From NCBI GenBank assembly GCA_951804985.1, contig OX638132.1, positions 18,705,529 to 18,769,528 of the forward strand: a stretch of 64,000 nucleotides of DNA. Direction: 5' to 3'. The notes under the pieces were generated by a model, which was not told where the DNA came from, did not search any database, and saw only the letters and a program-made list of their open reading frames with translations. The DNA comes from Dryomyza anilis (taxonomy: Eukaryota > Arthropoda > Insecta > Diptera > Dryomyzidae). The translations under genes were made by a program, and so were the position numbers. This document shows positions 11,300 through 21,837 of the stretch, piece after piece (position 1 is the first letter of the stretch; each line of letters begins with the position of its first letter).

Positions 11300-13003
11300 C
11301 TAATGTAGTTTTGTTTTTAATTCGAATGTCTTTGAGGTGATTTTAATATTGGGAATTGTGATGTTGATGTATGTGATAATGATAATTGTGATAATAATAT
11401 TGATAGTTTTCTTTTTTAAAATTATTATTGTTAAAATAGAGTTGATCATTGTTTATGAACAAGACAATTGTGATAATAATAGAGTGGATAATCATATTTG
11501 TGATAATTTTATATTTATATAATATATTGATAATAATTTAATTTGATCATAGTTGTGATACATTCAATTGTAATTTTTGAATATATGTTTTGTGGTGTTG
11601 ATAATTGTTAAGTGTTATTTGATGCAAATTTTATTGTTGAGTTTATATTTTGAATATAACATTGTGATAATTAAAATGTTTGAGATGTTTATAGTTTTGT
11701 AGAATGTGTGATAAATGTGCGATGAATATGTGATGAATGTGTGATGAATTTGTAATGAATGTGTAATAAATGTGTGATGAATGTGTGATGAATGTGTGAT
11801 TAATGTGTGATAAATATGTGATGAATGTGTAATGAATGTTTGATAAATGTGTGATGAATGTTTGTAGTATGTGTGATGAATGTATGGTGACGTTTTCATG
11901 TGTAAAAAATAATATAAATTTATTAGAAAAAAATGCAAAGTACGATGAATGTGTTATGAATGCGTAATGAATGTGTGATGAATGTGCGATGAATGTGTGA
12001 TCAATGTGTGATGAATGTGTGATGAATTTGTAATGAATTTGTAATAAATGTGTGATGAATGTGTGATGAATGTGTGATAAATGTGTGATGAATGTGTAAT
12101 GAATGTTAGATAAATGTGTGATAAATGTGTGATGAATGTTTGTTGTATGTGTGATGAATGTATGATGACGTATTCATGTATACAAAATAATATAAATTTA
12201 TGAGAAAAAAAATTCAAAGTACGATGAATGTGTGATAAATGTGCGATGAATGTGTGATAAATGTGTGATAAAAAAAATTCAAAGTACGATGAATGTGTGA
12301 TAAATGTGTGATGAATGCGTAAGTGAATGTGTGATTAATGCGTAATGAATGTGTGAAGAATATGCGATAAATGTGTGATGAATATGTGATGAATGTGTGA
12401 TGATTGTGTGATGAATGTGTGATGAATGTGTGATGAATGTGTGATGAATGCGTGTTGAATGTGTGATGGATGTGTGATGACGTATTCATGTATAAAAAAT
12501 AATATATATTTATTAGAAAAAAAATTCAATCATTGATATTAAAATCGAGAAGAAGAAATGGTATAAAACACACAACATTTAAGTTACTTAGTTATATGAC
12601 AAACGATGACATGAATGACATGACTGACATGATTCTATTAAATATTAACTGATGGAACCTGTGATGTCTTATGCTATATACGGCGCTTCTTGTAGGATTA
12701 TAGGACTCTTCCATATATGTAAACAAATTTAAGCCAGCACCAATAGTAAATAGTTAATATTTATATAACCAAAATAAAGCAAGAACATTCAAAGAGAATG
12801 TCAAAAAAGCATATGATGATTAATTGTTGAAGACACTTTTAGTGATATTAATAGTGAGATATAACTAGGAGACAACCACAAATGGGGGACAAACACATTA
12901 TCAAAGCGAAGCCAAAGAGACCGCAAACCACAAGTGCAGATTGGACAATATATAGAGATAGACTAGTTTTAGGAGGATAGAGGTTTTATATTGAAAAGCA
13001 TAC
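11300..13003. other. Intron between stalk exon and candidate large exon
   Basis: 1704 nt on the minus-strand transcript if 9899-11299 is an exon, otherwise part of a longer intron. It contains a TGTGATAAT-rich low-complexity stretch (11340-11690) and the 11-bp minisatellite with spacers (11702-12528). 12530-13000 shows nothing notable apart from a short GACATGA repeat near 12600. Confidence 0.55.
11702..12528. repeat. 11-bp minisatellite (TGTGATGAATG)n in blocks with a shared spacer
   Basis: Three blocks of about 200-260 bp of TGTGTGATGAA units are each followed by nearly the same non-repetitive spacer (GATGACGTATTCATGTATA, then AATAATATAAATTTAT) at about 11888, 12165 and 12477. The whole is a higher-order tandem of about 280-310 bp. 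Confidence 0.92.
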
Positions 13004-13123
13004 CAAATACGCTCAGCGCAGGATCTGCTGTAGGATGCGTCGCTGCATGTGGTGGTATTTTTGTGGGCGACGAGTTGGACGACGGCGTCTTTGGTCTGCT
13101 GTTAGACACGGTTTTAATACTCA
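13004..13123 (-). CDS. LpR: Lipophorin receptor exon: Ser/Thr/Pro-rich stalk (O-glycosylation region)
   Basis: This 120-nt exon follows EGF-C after a 317-nt intron. Its first codon is split (C+TG gives Leu). It reads SIKTVSNSRPKTPSSNSSPT, then KIPPHAATHPTADPALSVF. It is rich in Ser, Thr and Pro and has no Cys, as expected for the juxtamembrane O-linked sugar domain of LDL receptors. It also carries an N-glycosylation sequon (NSS). The acceptor is CATTTAG at 13124. The donor, GTATGC at 12998-13003, is acceptable but not strong. The exon is phase 1-1. The call rests on position, strand, phase continuity and composition, since no folded motif is present. Confidence 0.75.
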
Positions 13124-13440
13124 CTAAATGTATAGGTTGAACAAGCACACAGGACAGAAATTAAAAGAACAAAGAAATTAAGAATTAACATTTTAAAAAG
13201 TAAAAAAAAGATTTAAAAAAAATAAAAACTGTGATAAAATTATAAATAAAATATAAATATTAAATTCAATTAAAATTTAAAGAAGACAATAAAAAATAGA
13301 AAATTAATTAAAATGCAAAATAGTACAAACATATATAGAAAAAGAATATAGGTGGCCTTTGGTATTAATTTCAAAATGTTTACATAAATAATTACAATGA
13401 AATTACAAGAATTACATTGGCCAAATACTTTGGTACTTAC
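13124..13440. other. Intron between EGF-C and stalk exons
   Basis: 317 nt, very AT-rich, with GTAAGT at the EGF-C side and TTTAG at the stalk side. No repeat or other feature was seen. Confidence 0.85.
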
Positions 13441-13639
13441 GATCTTCGACACACATCAGACGGTCCTCCATGAGTTTTAGTCCTGTCGGACAGGCGCACG
13501 AAATACGCGGACTGCGTTCGTTAATGCGCGGCGCCGGCAGGCAGAGATGCGAACAGTGACCGTTGACCGCCTGACAGTGATTGATGCCGTCCGGCTGACG
13601 GTATGGATGATAAACATGGATCACCATCGGATGTTGCAG
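13441..13639 (-). CDS. LpR: Lipophorin receptor exon: end of propeller and third EGF module
   Basis: The exon starts in phase 0 with LQHPMVIHVYHPYRQPDG, which closes the propeller. It continues with the third EGF-like module: NHCQAVNGHCSHLCLPAP, RISCACPTGLKLMEDRLMC, then VED. The six cysteines and the CxCPTG turn fit the EGF-C module that follows the YWTD domain in LDL receptors. The acceptor is TCTGCAG at 13640. A second in-frame CAG lies 9 nt further in, so a three-residue shorter form is possible. The donor is GTAAGT left of 13441. The 199 nt end in phase 1. Confidence 0.94.
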
Positions 13640-15820
13640 CTGCAGATTATTTATAGGTTCAGGACGATGATGGCGAATCCAATGATGATGTTGTTGTTAT
13701 AATTAATGCAACGTCATTGCAAAGAGAACGAGAAAAAACAAGAAATATTTGCATAAATAAATTGACGCCATTTTTAATTGCATTTAATTGTCAACCTTTC
13801 GATGTACAACGCACTCAACCCACCTCCCAATAAACCCCCCCGACCGAAGCAACATAACTGTCACACATGACGCCTGATTCAATGACAAATGTGCGCACTC
13901 ATTTGTGTTTCATTTTCATTGCGTTCCATTTCATTTCATTTGAATTCATTTTGTGTCATTGCCATTTCAGCATGAAACCCATAAAATATTGTCGCTCATT
14001 TTTTATGTGCCTGTCTGACATATCCAGAACCTCGCACCAATAAATTTGTTGCCATGTCTGTTTTATGCATGTCTGTCTGTCTGTCCGTCGCTTTCGCCCG
14101 TGGCACTTACAGTTTTGTTCACTTGCAAATTGGTTTTTCAACGTTCGTTTGGGATTTCCGTGAATAATGTTCCTGGAATTTATGCGTTTATCCGATTGTT
14201 ATCGCAGTCACAGCATGATTGAAAGCTTGGATATGCCGCAGAGTGTCTTTTGTGTGTATATTTTAAATATATGCATATTTTTTGTATACACCTATTGAAA
14301 TCATTTTCTTCTCAGTTAAGATGCTTATATTCCCAAGAAATATTTCTTAATATTGCAAACCAAATCCATTAAAGCCTTTCCGATTTTCTTTGTGAACACA
14401 TTTCTTCGCCGAAAATTATTTTTAGAAAAACATTCCCCAAACAATTCAATACCATGAAATTAGAAAGAAGTAGGAAGGAATAATTGTTTTGGGAAAGAAT
14501 AGACTTAGGAAGGACTGTACGGGGATGGGGTTGCCGGCGAATAATTTCCTAGGACATGCATTTGTCGGGAACGAATTGTCCGAAAAATAATTGTCTTAAG
14601 GAAGAATTATGCGGAGAGCAATTGTGTCCGAACAAGTGTCGCGTGGAACAAATGTCTTAGGAAAAATTGTCCAGGAACAATAATCTTGGGGGAAATTGCT
14701 TTGAAGAAGAATTGTCGCGGGAATAATTATCTCGAGAATAAATTGTTCGGGAAAGAATAGTTCAAAGAATAAAACTCTCAGGGGATAAAACTCCCGAGGA
14801 AGTTTTGTTCGAAATGAATAGACCAAGGAATAATGGTAATAGGAATACCTTATCTTTTGCAGAGTTATACTGGGCAGAATTCTTTCGGAAACATTTGGCC
14901 GGGGTATAATTGTATCGGTTAATATTATCCGAACATGAATTGTCTCGTAGAAGAATTGTAACGGGAACAATTTAATCGAGACAGTATTGTTCGGGAAGCA
15001 AATCTTCAAACAATAATTGTTACGAGAAAGAATAGTCTTAGAAAGAATTGACCGTGGAATATTAATCAAGGGAGTACTTTTCCGGAGAAGAATTTCATAG
15101 GGGAAGTATTTTTCGCGAAAGCATAGTCCGAGGTAAGAATAGTCTCAGGGAAGATTTACAATTGTCTTAGGAAGAATTGACCGGATAGAATTATTTTGAA
15201 ATTGAATTGTCGGGTGAAGACTTATCTAGGAAACAATTGTTTCGATGAAGAATTTTTCGGGAAATAATTTTCCGGAGAAGAATTTCCTGGGGGAAGTATT
15301 TTTCGCGAAAGCATAGTCCGATGAAAGAATAGTCTGAGGGAAGAATTACAACTGTCTTAGGAAGAATTGACCGGAAAAAAATTGTTTTGAAGTTAAGTTG
15401 TCGGGTAAAGAATTATCTAGGAATCAATTGTTTCATAGAAGAATTGTTCGGGAAAGAATAATTCGAGGAATAATTGTCTATATGAAGACTGTCTTTGTCT
15501 TAAGAAGAATAGTATTGGGGATTGAATTGTCTGGAGAACAATTTTTTTGTGCCGGGAAATAATTGATATGAGGAAGAATTTTCTTGGGGAGATATTATCT
15601 CATAAGAATTGTCTCATATGAATTCAAATAGCAGGGACACAGTATTACTATATGACCAGCTCACAAGTTGTTCCATTTTTAATATCTGTTTATACACCAA
15701 AATACAATTCATATTTAAACTAATTGCATATTAATTAAGCTATAAATTCCTATAAACAAATCTCATTCGCTTTTTGACATTTGAGCCGTTCTACTTTGTC
15801 GCGCACAGCTTACTACTCAC
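13640..15820. other. Intron between the last propeller exon pair
   Basis: 2181 nt. 13640-14300 is unique-looking sequence with CATTTCATTT runs. 14450-15620 is a degenerate short-unit repeat (listed separately). 15630-15820 is AT-rich. No open frame with splice support was seen. Confidence 0.8.
14450..15620. repeat. Degenerate GAAGAATTGTC-type short repeat
   Basis: More than 1 kb of loosely repeated GAAGAATTGTC, GGGAACAATTG and AGGAATAATTG words. A clear internal duplication of about 190 bp is marked by TTTTTCGCGAAAGCATAGTC at about 15108 and 15299. The 157-codon minus-strand frame here is a by-product. Confidence 0.8.
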
Positions 15821-16175
15821 CATGTGCACCGCTGTAATAGGCTCCACTCCCTGTCCATTAAATTTGTTCGCCTTGAAAACGGTCTGTTTGTCCCAGTCGG
15901 TCCAGTAAATGTTGTCCTCGAACGTGGTTATCGAGAACGGATGACGCAGATACTCCGTCGAATACAGAATCTGGCGCCGTTGTGTGCCATCATAATTTGC
16001 CGACGAAATGGCATTCAATTTGCCGTCCACCCAGTAGATGCGTTTGCGTACCAGGTCCAGAGTAATGCCGTTCGGCCACTTGACGTCGTAGCTGATAATG
16101 GTGGTGCGATGAGAACCGTCCATACCGGCACGTTCGATACGTGGTGAGGCGCCCCAATCGGACCAATACATCCAG
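15821..16175 (-). CDS. LpR: Lipophorin receptor exon: central and late propeller blades
   Basis: The longest resolved exon encodes three YWTD-type blades in series: WMYWSDWGASPRIERAGMDG, then NGITLDL with RIYWVDGKLN, then FEDNIYWTDWDKQTVFKANK. The acceptor is AATGCAG at 16176 and the donor is GTGAGT at 15815-15820. The 355 nt start in phase 2 and end in phase 0 after ATG. With FWSD and YFTD in the two earlier exons, five of the six blade motifs are visible. The sixth blade runs into the next exon. The strong similarity of this stretch to what I know of fly lipophorin receptors is the main reason for naming the gene. Confidence 0.95.
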
Positions 16176-16562
16176 CTGCATTCAGAGAAGGGAGATAAAA
16201 TATTTGAATTAAATTACGGGCGATGGCAAAGTATTTACTTCAGATTAAGTGACAATCAAAATAACTGGCACGACAACTTTTTCAGTAGAGATTTACTTTA
16301 CACCCAGAAAAAAAGACTATATAAATAATAGTTTTTTACTATTAAAAATAGTCAATAGGATAAATTATTATTTTAATCGGAAAATACCATTAAATACCGT
16401 AAAATACCATGACATTGCCATTGAGTTTTTATGAAAAGATTTATTTTGTGTATACTATTAAATCAATAATTGTACTATTGACCAATTTTAATGGAATTTA
16501 AGGACATTTTTTTCTGGGTGTAACTTTATACTGAAAATTTATTTTTCTTTTGTTTTACTTAC
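16176..16562. other. Short propeller intron carrying a MITE
   Basis: 387 nt, more than half of which is the MITE at 16299-16522. Without it the intron would be about 165 nt. Confidence 0.85.
16299..16522 (+). mobile_element. MITE with perfect 14-bp terminal inverted repeats and TA target duplication
   Basis: CACCCAG plus seven A at 16301-16314 is exactly inverted at 16507-16520 and flanked on both sides by TA. There is no coding capacity. The ends and TA duplication fit the Tc1/mariner superfamily, but this is inferred from structure only. Confidence 0.88.
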
Positions 16563-16781
16563 CCCTCAATCGGATCCAGCGCAATGGAGCGCGGTATGTC
16601 CAGCTCATCCTCGATTAGCACTTTGCCCATGTTGCCATCAAAGTTGGTTAGCTCGATGGTGCACTTGTGGGTGTCTGTGAAGTAGATGTGATTATAGATC
16701 CAGTCCACAGCAAGGCCGTCTGATGTGACAGAATGGTCCTTGAGAACCACGGTTTTGTCATTGCCCTCATCAATTGGTGCT
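16563..16781 (-). CDS. LpR: Lipophorin receptor exon: second propeller blade region
   Basis: This exon continues the six-bladed YWTD propeller. The minus strand reads KAPIDEGNDKTVVL, then SVTSDGLAVDWIYNHIYFTD (YFTD blade motif), then IELTNFDG and IPRSIALDPIEG. The acceptor is GCATAG at 16782 and the donor is GTAAGT at 16557-16562. The 219 nt are phase 2-2, and both split codons are completed correctly (AA+A gives Lys, GG+C gives Gly). The 387-nt intron that follows in the transcript carries an inserted MITE (16299-16522) whose near end lies about 40 nt from this exon's donor site. Confidence 0.94.
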
Positions 16782-17090
16782 CTATGCGGAGGCGGATAAA
16801 AGCAAAGCAGAATAGAGTAAAACAAACACAATGAAAAAAATGTATAAAGGTTGTGCATATAATTTATAAAGTGTACGTAAGTAGTATATAATAAAATGGG
16901 CTGATTGCTTTTGACTGCAGTAACAGGAAAATTGCAATTTAATGACATTACCTCGAAGCAAATATGTTGACTTATGAGTGCTCAAAGAGCAAAGAAATGA
17001 GGTGCAGGTAACACTGTTATAAAGACTTAAATTAAAAGTTTTCAATTACAGTTTAAAATTGCAAATAATAGGTTTACAAAAAATCCTACA

Positions 17091-17940
17091 CTCAGAAAAA
17101 ATATACTATAAAATTAATAGTTTTTACGATTGAAATTAGTCAATAGGAAAAACAATTAATTCATCGGTAAATCGCATTTAATACTACAAAATACTATAAT
17201 ATTATTTTTGAATTTGTATGAAAATATTTATTTTTTTGTATAGGGTAGTCTGGGACACTTTTTTTCCCAAAAAGGAACATTTAATTAATTTTATATATTA
17301 TTTTCTTCATCTAATGAAGTTGTAGAAAATTTTCTGATATATTTTTTCTTCTCCAGTTAAAGGTTGGCTTCGCGGCTACTTTTTGTAATTAAGATCTTAC
17401 TCAGGTGAGGTCAAAATGATGCTTTTTATTGGTTTGTGGCCAAGAGTGAAGTTTTTCTTGTTTAACCAAACTAAATAATTCATATAACAATATATTTTCG
17501 CGAAAATTACAACAAACATGGCTTAAATTACGTTTCCCATTTTAACCTAGAAGTGTTTCCAATTTTTTCCCAATTTAAACATAATGTAGCAATGTTAAAT
17601 TATTCGTAAAAACCCGTTTGTATTTCAAAATATAAACAATATGCGCTCATTTTAAACATACGGTGTTAATTAAAAATTATAAAAATATCACTTTTTGATA
17701 ACAAACACTAAAAACTATTTTTTAAATTTTTTCTCAAAATCCAATAAAAGGTATTAATCATGGATGAAAAAGTTAATGCCATATTAAGAATCATTTGATA
17801 ATGGTGTTTATTTTTCTAAGTGCAAAGACAAGGAAAAATTGCAATTTCCCACAATATCCCATGTCCCACTTTACCCAATGCTCCCATACTATTAAATCAG
17901 TAACTGTCCTATTGAAAAATTTTAAACTATTTGAAAATTA
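17091..17940 (+). mobile_element. CACYCAGAAAAA-type MITE split by a second element
   Basis: The left half (17091-17242) and the right part (from 17887) are collinear with 16299-16522 and are separated by the insert at 17243-17886. The right terminal repeat is not clearly preserved. Confidence 0.7.
17243..17886 (+). mobile_element. 644-bp element nested in a MITE
   Basis: Begins GGGTAGTCTGGGACAC. Near its right end reads TGTCCCACTTTACCCA, an imperfect inverse of the start. TA flanks both sides. No open frame of note. Confidence 0.65.
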
Positions 17941-18284
17941 CAATCGATAATGTTAAATATATGGAGCTTTAGATGAATTTTTTCATTCGGTATCGATTGT
18001 ACTTAGTGATGAGCTAATGCAAGAACAGGACATGGTGGTCTTGTTGATCATAATTTGAAATAGTTAGGCTTGTACAATGTTTAGCTTATTCTTGCAGTAG
18101 TTCTTGCAGGGTCATCGGAATTTCAATATTGTTCTTGCAATATCAGCAAGAACGAGAGCAAGGGTCTTGCATTTTTTGCTCATCACCAATTGTACTCGAA
18201 TTTCAAGGTACAATTTGGCATTTTGACTATTTCTGAAAAGTACCCAACACGAAATTTTGTTTTCTTCTTTTATCTTTTACTCAC

Positions 18285-18617
18285 TTGTAGATACTCTGCG
18301 TGGTTACGTCGCTCCAGAAAATCATACCGGTGCGAAAAACAAAGTCCAGCGCCGTCGCCGATTTGGTATTGTTCACAATCGAAGTCATCTCCATGTGGTC
18401 CAGGGCGATTTTGCGTATATCGTGACGACGCGCCAGTAGCAGTGAGGCATGTCCTTCGGTTGCCTTGCAACGGGTGTGATTTCGTGGATCTCGCATGTAG
18501 CCTGCCTCGCATTCGCACTTGAAGCCACCCTCCAGATTGATGCAGATGTGTGAACAGCTGCCCGGTTGTTCGCACTCGTCAATATCAACGCAGGTTTTGT
18601 TGTCGATGAGTTTGTAG
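18285..18617 (-). CDS. LpR: Lipophorin receptor exon: end of EGF-A, calcium-binding EGF-B and first propeller blade
   Basis: The exon finishes EGF-A (YKLIDNKTC). It then encodes a calcium-binding EGF-like module with the signature [16 protein letters not shown] and [12 protein letters not shown]. After a final Cys it enters the beta-propeller: [16 protein letters not shown] and the first blade motif [13 protein letters not shown], an FWSD version of YWTD. The acceptor is TTTACAG at 18618 and the donor is GTGAGT at 18279-18284. The 333 nt start in phase 2 and end in phase 2. The order EGF-EGF-YWTD is the EGF-precursor homology region of the LDL receptor family, used in acid-dependent ligand release in vertebrate relatives. 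Confidence 0.94.
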
Positions 18618-18654
18618 CTGTAAAGAGTAGAATATTCAAAATAAGATAATGTTT

Positions 18655-19480
18655 TAGAAAATAATTTGAAAATTTTATAAAATTCTTAAATCATATAAAT
18701 TAAGGAATAAAGTATATAAATATGATAAAACACAAAACATAAAAACATAAAAATATAAAAAATAGTAGTACAAAAAAAATCACAAAGTAGAAAAATGTTG
18801 TATGAAAATAGTAAAAAATAATAGAAATGTTGTAAAAAATAATAAAAAAAGAACTAAGAGAAGTAGTATTTATGGTAGAAAGAATGTAGTAAAAAAGTGT
18901 TCAAGAAATATTAAAAATATTTGAATAATTTATTAAATTTTGTTGAAAGAATGTTGTAAAAAAGCAGTAACATTTAAAAATAATATTAAAAGAGTAGTAA
19001 AATAGTTGTAAAATAGTAGTAAAAAAGTAGTAAAATAGTAGTAAAATAGTAGTCAAATAGTAGTAAAATAGTAGTAAAATAGTATAAAATGTAATTAAAA
19101 TTTAGTAAAAAATGGTCAAAAAGTAGTATAAATTCAGTAAAAGAAGTATTAAAATTAGTAGAAAGAAAGTTGTCAAAAAAGTAGAAAAATAAAAATTATT
19201 AAAATAAGTTGAAAGAATGCAGTTACTTATTTTTTAAGTATTAAAGTTTTCAAAAAGTAGTCAAAATATACTAAAAAAGTATTACAAAAAGTAGTAAAAA
19301 ATAATAAAATTAAGTTAAAAAAAATAAAAAAATATTTTAAAAATGTAATTAAAAAATGTTAAAAAGTATTAAAATCAAAAGAAAGTAGTAAAAAAGCAAT
19401 AAAAGTTTTTCAAAAGTTGTAAAATAAAATAATATTGAAAAAAAGGGTTTAAATTTAAATAGTACAAAAGAAGTATAATA
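18655..19480. repeat. A-rich simple repeat (AGTAGTAAAATA)n
   Basis: Imperfect AGTAGTAAAA/TAGTAAAAA units fill most of this intron, clearest at 18995-19085. Confidence 0.85.
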
Positions 19481-19483
19481 AAT

Positions 19484-19558
19484 GTAGAAATGTAGTGGAA
19501 ATGGTGTAAAAAAACATTTTATGACTGTTTTCTTACACCATTTCCACTACATTTCTAC
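19484..19558. repeat. Perfect 26-bp inverted repeat (hairpin)
   Basis: The left arm 19484-19509 (GTAGAAATGTAGTGGAAATG and six more) and the right arm 19533-19558 are exact reverse complements with a 23-nt loop. An AAAAC/GTTTT pair extends the stem into the loop. It lies inside a transcribed intron and could fold in the pre-mRNA. Its size is pre-miRNA-like, but no further evidence supports a small RNA. Confidence 0.9.
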
Positions 19559-19718
19559 GATAAAAGTATTAAAAATTAACGTTAAAAATCAAAAAAAAAA
19601 AATTAAACAAGAAATAGCAGTATGTAAAATAAATGAAATAGTACTGAAAAAGTATTTTAAATGTAGTCAAAAGTGTAGCAAAAGAAAAACGCTAGCAAAA
19701 TACATTATGTGCCCTCAC

Positions 19719-19941
19719 CCCATTTCACACTCGCACTTGTAGCCGATCGCTCGATCGATACACTTGTGCATGCAGCCGCCATTGTTTTGTGCACACTCGT
19801 TTATTGTGCACTTGCCCGCCGGCTCATCCTCACCGCCAGCACAGTCCTTTTTCTTGTCGCAGACCTGTGACAGCTCAATGCACTGGCCGTCGCCACAGTC
19901 AAATTGTGTGGTCGCATTGCAGACGGTGTGTTTGCTGAGAT
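19719..19941 (-). CDS. LpR: Lipophorin receptor exon: eighth LDLa module and first EGF module
   Basis: The first half is the last LDLa module ([20 protein letters not shown], then [12 protein letters not shown]). Its acidic motif is degenerate: the Asp expected two residues after the Cys is Gly and the Ser is Glu, so calcium binding may be weakened. The second half begins the first EGF-like module of the EGF-precursor region ([14 protein letters not shown], then YKCECEMG). The acceptor is TTCACAG at 19942 and the donor is GTGAGG at 19717-19718. The 223 nt run from phase 1 to phase 2, and the split final codon is completed as Gly (GG+C). In this receptor class the EGF pair couples the ligand-binding modules to the propeller. 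Confidence 0.93.
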
Positions 19942-20018
19942 CTGTGAATAGGTTAAAGTCTTGTCATTCGCATCAATTGGCCTCATCACGTCACTGCACT
20001 CATCCCAAAATTACTCAC

Positions 20019-20283
20019 CACAATTGAGCTCGTCACTTTTGTCCGCACAGTCCGCCTGCCCGTTGCACGTCAAGTGCCCGGCAATGCAGGTGCGATCGCT
20101 GCACTTGAACTGATCGGCGCGACAGGTTATGTTCTTGCAGTTGTGCGGCAACTCATCATCGCCGTCCGGACAGTCTTTCTCGCCATCACAGAGCCAGCTG
20201 TGATGCAGACAGGTGATGCGGTCCTTGCATTGATACTCCTGACGCAAGCATGCCGTTATGGATTGTGTGGCATTGGAACAGGA
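20019..20283 (-). CDS. LpR: Lipophorin receptor exon: linker plus sixth and seventh LDLa modules (LA6-LA7)
   Basis: The exon opens in phase 0 with a linker beginning SCSNATQSITACL, which contains an N-glycosylation sequon (NAT). Two LDLa modules follow: EYQCKDRITCLHHSWLCDG with DCPDGDDE, then TCRADQFKCSDRTCI with DCADKSDELNC. In LA6 the usual Ser of the SDE motif is Asp, which keeps acidic character. The acceptor is CTTGACAG at 20284 and the donor is GTGAGT at 20018. The 265 nt take the frame from phase 0 back to phase 1. Only 77 nt of intron separate it from the next exon, the shortest intron in the window. Confidence 0.94.
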
Positions 20284-21837
20284 CTGTCAAGAAAGGAAAG
20301 CATAGGTATTATGTGAAAAAGATGTAAGATCATGTTTTATAAATTGATGTAAAAAAAAATTTAAATTTTTAGATCGAATTAAAATGACGTTTTCCTAGCA
20401 GTTCTATTATCTATTTCTATTTTCCTAAATAGATTCATAAATATTAGTAATATTTGGAAAGACCCTTTTCGATAGATCAAGTTTAATATCTGGTCAGATG
20501 ATTTATTATTTTTTTCCTAACTTTAAGCTCCATAGTTAAATTCTAGTAACATCTATAATTTCATTTTTAATGTTTTAACAGACCGTAGAAATCATTTTCG
20601 AAATATTTCAGACACCAAAATTGTCTGGCCGTTTTCGTAATAAACCAAAAAGTATCTATTAAGGTCTACAAAATTAGTAAACCTGCTCTAGGCGTATCAT
20701 ACCCTTCTATTTATTTTCCGGAAATATGCCAGATATATTTCAGAAAATGAAATATGAAATTTTGTCTCGCCTTTAAACCCGATAAACTTGATTTTGATTG
20801 CATACTCAGTTTTTTTCTTTTGCATAATAATTTTTAGAAAATTGTTATCGACATTTTTGGTCCATTTTTGACACTTTTTAGAATAAAGAAAACAAATTCC
20901 TAGTACTAGTATTCGAAAAAACATTAAATTCAATTTTCAGGACATATAATACAAATATTCACATTCATTTGAAAGAAATTTGGAGTTAAACTCGTATAAT
21001 AAACTATTTTTAGATTATTTTTTAACATTTAGGATTTAATTGTATATAATTGTTTTTGGTTTTATGTTATCCCATTTTCTAGACATATTCTAAACGACAC
21101 TTATTTAATTTTATGGCACCGATATAAATAGTACATGGCACAATATATAGTTTAAATTGCTAAATTGTTTTGGCTTGGGAATCACCACTCACCGACGTGG
21201 AATTCTAGTCAGACGCAGCTCATATTGTAATCTGTATTTCTTTTGTACACACCAAGTACAAAAAAAAAAAAAAAAAAAAACTATATTTTATAACTTTACG
21301 AGTGCCGAAGTTGGTCATGTCCACCAAGTGAAGCACTTGCAAAACAACAGCAATAACTTAAATAACAATGTATATCCTTTGGTTATCCTGCAGCACGACA
21401 TGCACTGCAGTTTTAGTGGCATTGCAAAGTTTTTTTTTTTGTTTCATTTCAAAAATTTCAAGGCATTGTTTTACTTCTGTTTATTACAAATACACTTAAA
21501 AAATAATATTGTCATAAATTATAATGATTTATATAGAAATTCAAAGTGCAAAATGGTTTAAAAAATATGTCAAATATGAGGTCTCTACGACGCGTATTTA
21601 TGGAGTTATGAGCATTTTAAGTTGAAGACGTGATTTTTCAAGAATCCTTATTTATTATAATGACTTATTATAACGACTTTTATTGAAATTCTAAGTGCAA
21701 ATATGGATTATAGACTGTGTGAATTTTATATAAAAATTTTGTATATATGTTTTTGGTAAATATAAAACATATATATTAAAGAAAATAATTTTTAAAAATA
21801 ATCGTTAATTATTGATTTCGAAATTGGCATATTTGTC

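Larger units (their letters stand above)
16782..18284. other. Propeller intron with a nested transposon insertion
   Basis: 1503 nt. The middle holds a MITE (from 17091) interrupted by a 644-nt second element (17243-17886). 16782-17085 and 17950-18280 show no recognisable feature apart from a TTCTTGCA-rich stretch at 18050-18180. Confidence 0.8.
18618..19718. other. EGF intron, low-complexity with hairpin
   Basis: 1101 nt of A-rich simple sequence built on AGTAGTAAAATA units (18655-19480), followed by the perfect hairpin at 19484-19558 and A-rich unique sequence up to the exon acceptor side. Confidence 0.8.

Noticed and set aside
11615..12529. His/Thr/Ser-rich minus-strand frames
   Set aside because: Generated by the TGTGATGAATG minisatellite; no start context or splice support.
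14596..15069. 157-codon minus-strand frame
   Set aside because: Lies wholly within the degenerate GAATTGTC repeat and inside an intron of the receptor.
13441..20283. Separate genes for the LDLa, EGF and propeller segments
   Set aside because: Phases and borders join perfectly across all introns in the LDL-receptor domain order, so one gene is the simpler reading.
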